Assembly: GCA_036308645.1 (NCBI GenBank)
Contig: JAXJVH010000052.1
Location: 47,041-111,040 of the forward strand
DNA length: 64,000 bases
From: RUG11462 sp036308645
GTDB taxonomy: Bacteria; Bacillota; Clostridia; Oscillospirales; Acutalibacteraceae
Direction of reading: 5' to 3'
The position numbers were made by a program, and so were the translations under genes. Under the pieces are notes generated by a model that did no database searches, had not been told where the DNA came from, and saw only the letters and a list, made by a program, of their open reading frames with translations. Each line of letters begins with the position of its first letter. The stretch's first letter is position 1. This document shows, piece after piece, positions 42,353 through 49,502 of this stretch.

Positions 42353-44065
42353 ATGTGTAGTATTAAAATTCCTAATGAATATAAATCGGAAGTAAATCCG
42401 TCTGTTGCAGTCAATCAAATTGCTTACGGCGTAAACGACAGTAAAATTGCGGTTGTAAAAGATGATATTGAGGGTAAATGTTATCTTTGCGATGCGGCGA
42501 GTGGCGAGGCGGTTTACGAAGCCGAACTTTCTATGAAAAAACTTGACTCAACAAATTTAATTTATGTAAGACATTTTGATTTTTCCGATGTAAAAGAAGT
42601 CGGCAAATACTATATCAGTACCCCCAAAGGTATTTCTTATACTTTTGAAATTTCGGAAAAACCATACAGAGAAGTTACTGACGCTATGATAAAAGCGTTG
42701 TATTTTCAACGTTGCGGAATGGAACTTGAAGAAAAATACGCAGGTCCTTATACTCACAAAGCATGCCACAATCTACCTGCTTACTTGCTTGATAATCCCG
42801 ATGTTATTATTGATGATGTTTCGGGCGGTTGGCACGACGCAGGCGACTACGGTAAATATATTACTCCGGCAAATCAGACCGTATTTAATATGATGTACGC
42901 TTATGAACTTTTTGCCGAGGGCGTCAGCGACGACCTTAATATCCCCGAAACAGGAAACGGCGTTCCCGACATTTTGAACGAAGCCAAGTATGAACTTGAT
43001 TGGATGCTTAAAATGCAGGATAAGGAGTCGGGCGGCGTTTATCATAAGGTTTCAACCGAGAGTTTTGCCGGTAACGATATGCCTGATACCGATACTGAAA
43101 AATGGGAAATTCAGTGCATAAGCCCTATTATGATTCCTGCAACCGCAGGCTTTGCGGCTGCTATGGCTATTGCGTCAAGGGTTTATAAAAAATTCTATCC
43201 CGATTGGGCAGACGCCTGTTTAGAGGCTTCTAAAAAAGCGTTTAATTATGCAATTAATTCCGATTATATGAATGCAAAGCCTTTTGAAAACGTTAAGCCT
43301 TGCGTTACGGGCGACTACGGCGACGCTTGCTGTTTAGATGAGATTTATTGGGCGGCTGCCGAACTTTTCAGAACAACGGGCGAAAAATATTATGAAGAAA
43401 AATTTGCACAGTTTTATAAATTAAACTTCTCTAAAATTGACTTTGGCGCATATAATCAGGGCGGTCACGGCTCATTTGCCTATTGCCTTGCCGACGGCGC
43501 AAACGAAGAATTGAGAGCAAAAGTTTTAAAAGATATAATCGACGGTGCTGAAGAAGCGCTTGAAGTTTATAACAGAAACGCATATCTGCTCTGTTTACAC
43601 GACGGAGTTAACAAACACGAAAACGAGTATTATTGGGGTTCTAACGCTGTTCTTACAAATAAACTTGCAAATATGGTTTCGGCGGCTTATCTTACAAAAA
43701 CCGACAAATACGATAAAGCAATAAAGGACAGTATTTCTTATATATTCGGCAGAAACTATCTTTCAAAATGCTATGTGACAGGGTTCGGTACTAATACCAT
43801 TAAAAATCCTCATCACCGTCCGTCAATTTTTGACGGTGTGGACGAGCCTATTCCGGGCTTTGTTTCGGGCGGACCTAACGACAGACCGGGTCAGCGTCCT
43901 ACCTTGATTAAAGGCGTTAAGCAGTCCGAAGGAATTGATTGGGACAATATGCCTCCGGCAGGTTGCCACATTGATTGGGAATGGAACTGGACTGCAAATG
44001 AGATTACAATTTATTGGAACTCATCCTGCTTCTATATCACAGGCTATTTGAATTCAAAGTATTAA
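42353..44065 (+). CDS. GH9 family glycoside hydrolase (cellulase-like), cytoplasmic
   Basis: 570 residues from ATG at 42353, where GGGTGATAAAT precedes it. N-terminal Ig-like domain (about 10-100, VNQIAYGVNDSKIAVVKDD), then a GH9 catalytic domain: GGWHDAGDYGKYITPANQT with the catalytic aspartates, ADGANEEL, the HHRPSIFDG segment and the acid Glu in TANEITIYWNSS. No signal peptide, carbohydrate-binding module or dockerin, so it probably trims imported cellodextrins inside the cell rather than cellulose. GH94 lies about 3 kb upstream. Confidence 0.92.
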   Translation: MCSIKIPNEYKSEVNPSVAVNQIAYGVNDSKIAVVKDDIEGKCYLCDAASGEAVYEAELSMKKLDSTNLIYVRHFDFSDVKEVGKYYISTPKGISYTFEISEKPYREVTDAMIKALYFQRCGMELEEKYAGPYTHKACHNLPAYLLDNPDVIIDDVSGGWHDAGDYGKYITPANQTVFNMMYAYELFAEGVSDDLNIPETGNGVPDILNEAKYELDWMLKMQDKESGGVYHKVSTESFAGNDMPDTDTEKWEIQCISPIMIPATAGFAAAMAIASRVYKKFYPDWADACLEASKKAFNYAINSDYMNAKPFENVKPCVTGDYGDACCLDEIYWAAAELFRTTGEKYYEEKFAQFYKLNFSKIDFGAYNQGGHGSFAYCLADGANEELRAKVLKDIIDGAEEALEVYNRNAYLLCLHDGVNKHENEYYWGSNAVLTNKLANMVSAAYLTKTDKYDKAIKDSISYIFGRNYLSKCYVTGFGTNTIKNPHHRPSIFDGVDEPIPGFVSGGPNDRPGQRPTLIKGVKQSEGIDWDNMPPAGCHIDWEWNWTANEITIYWNSSCFYITGYLNSKY

Positions 44066-44072
44066 GATTTAG

Positions 44073-44103
44073 AACTCGGTGTAAATTACAACACCGAGTT
44101 TTT
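44073..44103 (+). terminator. Terminator of the GH9 gene
   Basis: AACTCGGTGT paired with ACACCGAGTT, eight-base loop, then TTT. Confidence 0.85.
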
Positions 44104-44297
44104 GGATATTTAGTTATTTGATTGTTATGATAAAAAACATGGGATCTGCCAATATACTGTGTTCCATCTTATTAAATTTTTAGGCAAGGCAGGAATAACC
44201 GTCATACTTTTGGTGAAATTACTGCATAAAACAAAGTTAACTGTATTTTCTTTTGTATTATTTTCAATGCGTCAGTATGATTTTTGTCATACAATAT

Positions 44298-44335
44298 AAA
44301 CAGAGTTATCTCGTAATTTCGGGATAACTCTGTTT
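44298..44335. terminator. Hairpin downstream of an apparently empty interval
   Basis: AAACAGAGTTATC paired with GATAACTCTGTTT (13 bp). The interval 44104-44297 before it shows no convincing gene, so this may end an unrecognised short transcript or be a remnant. Confidence 0.5.
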
Positions 44336-44405
44336 GCATATATAACTTGAAAATTATAACGAAAAATGTTATATTAAGTTAAGTAAAATGCTTGTTGTAA
44401 TATAA

Positions 44406-44858
44406 GCCTCCCTCAGATGAGGGAGGTGGCAAAACTTTAGTTTTGACGGAGGGAGAGAATTGTGAAAGAATATAATAAATCAAATATCCCTCTTGCAAAA
44501 ACTTTAAGAAAAAATATGATGCCGTGGGAACGAAAACTTTGGTATGAGTTTTTAAGATATTACCCTATAAGGTTTCAAAGACAAAAAGCAATTGGGAATT
44601 ATATAGCAGACTTTTATTGTGCAAAAGCAAGGCTTGTTGTTGAACTTGATGGCGGCGGTCACTATACCACAGAGCAAATAGAGAAAGACAATATCCGCAC
44701 CAAAGAGTTAGAGAATATGAATTTAACAGTATTAAGGATTTGCAATTTAGATATAGACCGCAATTTTAGAGGTGTATGCGAATATATAGATTTAGTTGTT
44801 AAAAATTCTCTCCCTCAGTCAGCCTCGCTGACAGCTCCCTCGTCAGAGGGAGCCGAGG
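44406..44858 (+). mobile_element. Hairpin repeat carrying a DUF559 gene (copy C)
   Basis: Left module CCTCCCTC-agat-GAGGGAGG then CAAAAC-ttta-GTTTTG then gacggagggagagaatt; right module ttctctccctcag then GTCAGC-ctc-GCTGAC then CTCCCTC-gtca-GAGGGAG. Between them sits a 134-codon gene. The modules match those of copy A at 7828-8018, but the second left hairpin has changed on both arms (CACGGC/GCCGTG there), preserving pairing. Possible outer inverted GCTTGTT/AACAAGC at 44390 and 44880. Confidence 0.7.
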
Positions 44859-44863
44859 GTTAA
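44462..44863 (+). CDS. DUF559 (endonuclease-like) protein nested in a repeat
   Basis: 133 residues. PF04480-type, related to Vsr-like restriction-fold nucleases: PWERKLWYEFLR, FQRQKAIGNYIADFYC, and RLVVELDGGGHY provide the Asp and Glu-x-Asp of a PD-(D/E)xK-like site; the region LTVLRICNLDIDRNFRGV closes the domain. GTG start with GGAGGGAGAG upstream, a ribosome site that belongs to the left repeat module. The last 18 residues (LPQSASLTAPSSEGAEG) are encoded by the right module. Activity unknown; DNA nicking or cutting is inferred from the fold. Confidence 0.85.
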   Translation: MKEYNKSNIPLAKTLRKNMMPWERKLWYEFLRYYPIRFQRQKAIGNYIADFYCAKARLVVELDGGGHYTTEQIEKDNIRTKELENMNLTVLRICNLDIDRNFRGVCEYIDLVVKNSLPQSASLTAPSSEGAEG

Positions 44864-44908
44864 TTTGTTCCCAATTTAAAACAAGCATAAATATAATAGG
44901 TGGTTAAA

Positions 44909-45448
44909 ATGAATGATTTTAAATTTGAATTTTTAAAAGGCGCAGAAATTTCCGACGAAGTCTTTGAAACATTTTATAATTTGCTGAAAAAATCATTTCC
45001 TCGAGTTGAATACAGAAGTTTCAACGGTCAAAAGGCGCTTTTAAGCAAAGAGATTTATGAAATTTTGTTTTGCTTTGACGGAGAAAAAATAATCGGCGCT
45101 ATGTCTTTTTGGCGTCTTGATAAGTTTGTTTTTATTGAGCATTTTGCGGTTGACGAAAGCGCAAGAGGGCGTGGAATAGGCACTAAAATGCTTGAAAAAA
45201 TCCAAAAGCGCATTAACGGTTTTGTTATTTTAGAGGTAGAATTACCATATAATGAAATAAGCAAAAAACGCATTTCGTTTTACGAGCGAAACGGGTTTGT
45301 TTACAATGATTTTGAGTATTTCCAACAACCGCTTAACAAAGGCGACGAGCCTTTGCCGCTTAGAATTATGAGTTATCCAAAGCGGCTTTCGGCAAAGGAA
45401 TTTGAAGAAATTCGAAAACGGCTGGTTAAAGCGGTATATAATTCATAA
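44909..45448 (+). CDS. GNAT family N-acetyltransferase
   Basis: About 179 residues. Central acetyl-CoA-binding motif VDESARGRGIGTKMLEKIQKR (R/Q-x-x-G-x-G/A), with FYERNGFVYND near residue 130. ATG at 44909 preferred because AGGTGG is then 5 bases upstream; the GTG three codons earlier overlaps it. Substrate unknown. Follows the DUF559 element, which probably inserted just upstream. Confidence 0.85.
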   Translation: MNDFKFEFLKGAEISDEVFETFYNLLKKSFPRVEYRSFNGQKALLSKEIYEILFCFDGEKIIGAMSFWRLDKFVFIEHFAVDESARGRGIGTKMLEKIQKRINGFVILEVELPYNEISKKRISFYERNGFVYNDFEYFQQPLNKGDEPLPLRIMSYPKRLSAKEFEEIRKRLVKAVYNS

Positions 45449-45464
45449 GTTTACAATATATCTA

Positions 45465-45493
45465 TTGCAACAAATAATTAATTGTTATATAAT
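45465..45493 (+). promoter_or_regulatory. Promoter of the polysaccharide deacetylase gene
   Basis: TTGCAA (45465-45470), 17-bp spacer, TATAAT (45488-45493), 31 bases before the start. Confidence 0.6.
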
Positions 45494-45524
45494 ATATTTA
45501 TAATTTAAAGAAAGGATAGGTCAA

Positions 45525-46829
45525 ATGAAAACTGCAATTAAAATAATTTCGGGATTTTTGGCAGTAATATTGATTGCCGGATATTCGGCATATACTGTTG
45601 TAGCTATGGATGTAAAACCCGTAGAGTCATTTGCCGTAGCGCAAAAAGGGCTTACCTTTCAAAAACTTTCATGGCAGATGAACAAAAATGTAAGCGGTTA
45701 TAAAATTTATCAAAAAAACGCAAAATCCGATAAATATACGCTTATTAAAACAATTGATGATTTTTCGCAGTCAGAATATACCGTTGAAAATCTTGATATG
45801 GAAAGTTTTTATACTTTTAAAATAGCGGCATATAAAAGCATATTGGGATATGTTTCGGAGGGGGTCGGCAGCGCGCCGCTTGAAACCTGCACCCTGCCAA
45901 GAGGTGAAGAAATAGAAAGCATTTTGGAAAAAACTCCGAAAACCGCTACCGTTTCATGGACAAAAGGAATAAACTGCGACGGGTATGAAATTGAATATGC
46001 TACCGACGGAGATTTTTCAGATGCAAAGACTCGGGTAATCAACAGCGTTACAACCAAAACCTGTAGGATTGACGGGCTAACGGCAGGCGAAACATATTAT
46101 GTCCGACTGCGCTCGTTTATGAAATTCGGGGAAGAAACGCTTTACAGCGAATACAGCGATATTTACAGTACAACTATAAAAAATACTATAACTACCGAAG
46201 AAATTGATCCTGATAAACCTGTTATTGCGCTCACATTTGACGACGGGCCGGATTATAACGGCGCCAGCAAAAAAATATTAGACGTACTTGAAAAATACGG
46301 CGTTCGAGCAACTTTCTTTACGGTAGGCGAAAATGCCGAAAATAACCCTGAAAATATTAAAAGAAAAGTATCATTAGGCTGCGAAATAGGAAATCATACA
46401 TATTCGCACGAGCAGTACGGCTCAAAGGTAAAAGAATCGGAAATAGTAAAATGCTCCGATGTTATTGAAAAAATCACAGGTTCACGTCCAACGGTTTTTC
46501 GTTCTACAGGGGGTATGACTACAACCGCTATAAAGAACATTTGCAAAAAGCAGGGTATGTCGCTTTATTATTGGACAATTGATACCGAAGACTGGAAATC
46601 AAGAGATGCGAAAAAGGTTTATAATGCCGCAATGAAAGCAAAAGACGGAGATATAGTTTTAATGCACGATATTTATCAAAGCACTGCCGAAGCGGTTAAA
46701 AAAATAATACCTAAACTTTTGAAAAAAGGATATCAATTTGTAACGGTATCGGAACTTATAAGATACAAATTAGGCTCGTCTTCGCCAAAACCCGGCGTGC
46801 AGTATTTAAGCGGAACCGAAACAAAATAA
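45525..46829 (+). CDS. Polysaccharide deacetylase with fibronectin type III domains
   Basis: 434 residues. N-terminal membrane anchor or signal peptide (6-28), two fibronectin-III-like domains (about 35-120 and 125-215), then a NodB-homology deacetylase: VIALTFDDGPDYNG, metal-binding HTYSH, RSTGGMTT, and a late IVLMHDIYQST. This layout fits a cell-surface enzyme removing acetyl groups from peptidoglycan or another glycan. AAAGGATAG precedes the ATG. A ComEC-like hydrolase gene follows after 28 bases on the same strand. Confidence 0.92.
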   Translation: MKTAIKIISGFLAVILIAGYSAYTVVAMDVKPVESFAVAQKGLTFQKLSWQMNKNVSGYKIYQKNAKSDKYTLIKTIDDFSQSEYTVENLDMESFYTFKIAAYKSILGYVSEGVGSAPLETCTLPRGEEIESILEKTPKTATVSWTKGINCDGYEIEYATDGDFSDAKTRVINSVTTKTCRIDGLTAGETYYVRLRSFMKFGEETLYSEYSDIYSTTIKNTITTEEIDPDKPVIALTFDDGPDYNGASKKILDVLEKYGVRATFFTVGENAENNPENIKRKVSLGCEIGNHTYSHEQYGSKVKESEIVKCSDVIEKITGSRPTVFRSTGGMTTTAIKNICKKQGMSLYYWTIDTEDWKSRDAKKVYNAAMKAKDGDIVLMHDIYQSTAEAVKKIIPKLLKKGYQFVTVSELIRYKLGSSSPKPGVQYLSGTETK

Positions 46830-46857
46830 TAGCAAAGAATTTAAAAGGAATTAACCA

Positions 46858-47712
46858 TTGAAAAGAAGAATTATAAGCATATTTACCGTGCTTGCAATTT
46901 TGTTGTCATTGTATTTTATAAGAATTAATTTTTATAACAATGTCGATATATCAGGCGACGGCTACGGTAGGCTTAAAGTACATTATATAGACGTCGGTCA
47001 AGGCGACAGTTGTTTTATCGAACTGCCGAACGGAGATACAATGCTGATTGACGGCGGTCAGGCAAAATACGGCGTGACTGTTTCAAACTACATTTCATCT
47101 CTCGGCTACAATAACATTGATTTTCTTATAGCAACTCACGGCGATGCGGATCACATAGGCTCTCTTCCGAAAATCTTTGAGGATTTTGAGGTTGAAAGTT
47201 GTTATACTTCTTATGTCCCGTCCAAAACACAAACTTATAACAGATTTTTAGAAGCGGTTGAAAATGAGGGCATAGAACTTTCAACACCTTTTTCGGGCGA
47301 ATATTTAATTGATGAGCAAAATTTTGACGTTAAGGTTATGGGGCCGAGTAAAAACGCACGACAAAGCGATACAAACGACGCGTCTGTGGTACTTCTTATT
47401 TCCTTTTACGATTATGATTTTTTGTTTACGGGCGACGCACCGAGTAATATTTTAGAAAGTTACAACATCGGTGATATTGAGGTTTTAAAAGCCAGTCATC
47501 ACGGAAGCAAAACAGGCGTATCTAAAGAACTGATAAACGAACTTTCGCCTGAATATTCCGTAATCAGCGTTGCGGCGAAAAATCGGTATAATCACCCTAA
47601 CGGCGAAACTTTAGAACTGCTTAAAAATTCTAAAATATATAAAACAAGCGAGTTTGGTAATATTACTGCGGTCTGCGATAAAAATTCATTGGAATTTACA
47701 ACACAAAAATAA
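46858..47712 (+). CDS. Exported MBL-fold hydrolase, ComEC C-terminal-like
   Basis: 284 residues. One N-terminal membrane segment (5-22), then a metallo-beta-lactamase fold: VHYIDVGQGDSCFIELPNGDTMLIDGG, zinc motif THGDADHIG, FTGDAPSN and KASHHGSKTG, as in the ComEC/Rec2 C-terminal domain. ComEC membrane helices are missing, so it is a stand-alone extracellular hydrolase, perhaps a nuclease or phosphodiesterase. TTG start with AAAGGAATT upstream. Terminator follows. Confidence 0.88.
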   Translation: MKRRIISIFTVLAILLSLYFIRINFYNNVDISGDGYGRLKVHYIDVGQGDSCFIELPNGDTMLIDGGQAKYGVTVSNYISSLGYNNIDFLIATHGDADHIGSLPKIFEDFEVESCYTSYVPSKTQTYNRFLEAVENEGIELSTPFSGEYLIDEQNFDVKVMGPSKNARQSDTNDASVVLLISFYDYDFLFTGDAPSNILESYNIGDIEVLKASHHGSKTGVSKELINELSPEYSVISVAAKNRYNHPNGETLELLKNSKIYKTSEFGNITAVCDKNSLEFTTQK

Positions 47713-47725
47713 TTTTGGGATTTAA

Positions 47726-47757
47726 AAAATGCTCTGTCAGTTTTGACAGAGCATTTT
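47726..47757. terminator. Terminator between MBL hydrolase and Fe-ADH genes
   Basis: AAAATGCTCTGTCA-gttt-TGACAGAGCATTTT, usable in both directions. Confidence 0.9.
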
Positions 47758-47774
47758 CTGTTTCAAGATATAAA

Positions 47775-48923
47775 TTACATAAGTGAAAGATAAAGTTCTT
47801 TAATTTCTTCAACGCTTGTTTCTCTCGGATTACCCGGTCTGCAAGCGTCATCGAAAGCAGACTGTGAAAGGAAGTCTACATCTTCGGGTTTTACGATTTC
47901 TTTCAAATCTGCCGGAATTCCAACATCCGAAGACAATTTTTTAACAGCGTCGATAGCCGCTTTTCTGTATTCATCTTGCGACATATTGTCAACGCCCTCT
48001 ACGCCCATTGCTCTTGCAATTTCTCTGTATTTTTCACCTGTTGCAGATGCGTTGTACTCCATAACTGTAGGAAGAATAATTGCGTTGGCAACACCGTGAG
48101 GTGTATCGTAAAGCGCGCCTAAAGGATGAGCCATTGAATGAACAATGCCAAGACCTACGTTTGAGAATCCCATACCTGCTATGTACTGACCGAGCGCCAT
48201 ACCTTCTCTGCCTTCAGGCTCGTTATTAACTGCTCCTCTTAAATTTTTAGAAATAATTTCAATTGCTTTTAAGTGGAACATATCTGACATTTCCCAAGCA
48301 CCTGCGGTAATGTAACCCTCGATTGCGTGAGTTAAAGCGTCCATACCTGTAGCGGCCGTAAGACCTTTAGGCATTGATGACATCATATCAGGGTCAACAA
48401 CTGCAACAACAGGAATATCGTGAACATCAACGCAAACCATTTTACGATTTTTCTCTGCGTCGGTAATTACATAGTTAATAGTAACCTCGGCGGCTGTGCC
48501 TGCGGTTGTAGGAACGGCGATAATCGGAACGCATTTATTCTTTGTAGGCGCAACTCCCTCAAGCGAACGAACATCCGAAAATTCAGGGTTAGTAATAATA
48601 ATGCCGATTGCTTTAGCGGTATCCATTGATGAACCGCCGCCGATAGCAACTATACAGTCAGCGCCTGCGTCTTTAAATGCTTTAACACCGTTTTGACAAT
48701 TTTCTATCGTCGGATTAGGTTTAATATCAGAATATAACTGATAATCAATATTAGCCTCATCAAGAACATCGGTTACTTTTTTAGTAACGCCGAATTTGAT
48801 AAGGTCGGGGTCGGAACAAACAAACGCTTTTTTGAATCCTCTGCCTTTAATTTCATCGGGAATAGATTTAATAGCGCCTGCTCCGTGATATGAAGTTTCG
48901 TTAAGTACAAATCTGTTAGCCAT
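47775..48923 (-). CDS. Iron-containing alcohol dehydrogenase
   Basis: 382 residues, group III alcohol dehydrogenase. NAD-binding GGGSSMDTAKAIG, VPTTAGTAAEVT, GMDALTHAIEGYI and the metal ligands SMAHPLGALYDTPHGVANAI. Closest in wording to lactaldehyde reductase, 1,3-propanediol and butanol dehydrogenases. Uses NADH to reduce an aldehyde; substrate not determined. AAGGAGTG precedes the ATG. A promoter and Rex-like dyad lie upstream. Confidence 0.92.
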   Translation of the reverse strand: MANRFVLNETSYHGAGAIKSIPDEIKGRGFKKAFVCSDPDLIKFGVTKKVTDVLDEANIDYQLYSDIKPNPTIENCQNGVKAFKDAGADCIVAIGGGSSMDTAKAIGIIITNPEFSDVRSLEGVAPTKNKCVPIIAVPTTAGTAAEVTINYVITDAEKNRKMVCVDVHDIPVVAVVDPDMMSSMPKGLTAATGMDALTHAIEGYITAGAWEMSDMFHLKAIEIISKNLRGAVNNEPEGREGMALGQYIAGMGFSNVGLGIVHSMAHPLGALYDTPHGVANAIILPTVMEYNASATGEKYREIARAMGVEGVDNMSQDEYRKAAIDAVKKLSSDVGIPADLKEIVKPEDVDFLSQSAFDDACRPGNPRETSVEEIKELYLSLM

Positions 48924-48960
48924 TGGTTATACACTCCTTAAATTTATAATTTACAAGTAT

Positions 48961-48992
48961 ATTTTACTATTTATTTGTTAATAATTCAAGAA
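48961..48992 (-). promoter_or_regulatory. Fe-ADH promoter with possible Rex site
   Basis: Minus-strand TTGAAT (48989-48984), 17-bp spacer, TAAAAT (48966-48961). The dyad TTGTTA-N6-CAAGAA (48975-48992, plus strand) overlaps the -35 and matches the Rex consensus at 10 of 12 positions. Confidence 0.4.
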
Positions 48993-49124
48993 CTTTTTGT
49001 ATATTTTATATATAAAATTTGTATATTCTTATATCTGTAATTTGATAAATCAGAAAGGGACTGTAAATTATTTTTTTCATTTATCGGCATAAGCCGATAC
49101 ATTTATTGTTAATTATTCATCAAA

Positions 49125-49197
49125 ACGGTCGACCGCAAGGGTCGACCGTACGAATTTAGAGTAGTGTTTGATTTGTAGGGGAACGCAATGTGTTCCC
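49125..49197. repeat. Two dispersed palindromes upstream of the BspA-like gene
   Basis: ACGGTCGACC-gcaag-GGTCGACCGT (49125-49149, perfect) and GGGAACGCA...TGTTCCC (49179-49197) preceded by TTTGATTTGTAG. The second and its TTGATTTGTAG flank recur at 51800-51826. A smaller hairpin ATCGGC/GCCGAT lies at 49083. Confidence 0.7.
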
Positions 49198-49246
49198 GTT
49201 TTTGGTTTAAGAATAAAACCCTGTTCTACTTTGGGTAAAATAAGTA

Positions 49247-49354
49247 TGCGACATAACTTAATCATTGCTAATTGTGAGGATGTATTTTTATCTCTCGGTA
49301 AAAATGCATACTCTGTTTTTGCATTCCTCGTGATTAGCAAAGAGTTGTGTCGCA
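49247..49354. other. Large imperfect stem-loop of unknown function
   Basis: Arms of about 35 bases: TGCGACATAACT...TTGCTAATTGTGAGGA (49247-49280) against CCTCGTGATTAGCAA...AGTTGTGTCGCA (49326-49354), with G-T pairs and one internal loop. The 40-base apical part has a smaller TTTTTA/TAAAAA hairpin. A terminator follows at 49379. Could be a structured RNA or a MITE-like element; no protein is convincing on either strand. Confidence 0.6.
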
Positions 49355-49378
49355 GCAATTAGAGCTATGTGTTTTTCG

Positions 49379-49404
49379 TGCGTAGCTTTAGCTGCGCATT
49401 TTTT
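49379..49404 (+). terminator. Terminator upstream of the BspA-like gene
   Basis: TGCGTAGCT-tt-AGCTGCGCA followed by TTTTTT; about 100 bases before the likely start at 49503. Confidence 0.75.
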
Positions 49405-49502
49405 AATTTTGGAAAGGAGTATATAATAAACTATTGAAATTTAAGGAATTATATGGTAGACTTAATTTAGTAAATTTTATAATGAAAGGACAGAAAGAAT
49501 CA

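Noticed and set aside
44129..44185. 18-codon ORF (MIKNMGSANILCSILLNF)
   Set aside because: No ribosome binding site and no promoter nearby, so not supported.
49113..49362. Overlapping reading frames of 81 (minus) and 64 (plus) residues
   Set aside because: They follow the palindromes and the large stem-loop; no ribosome site and no recognisable protein features.
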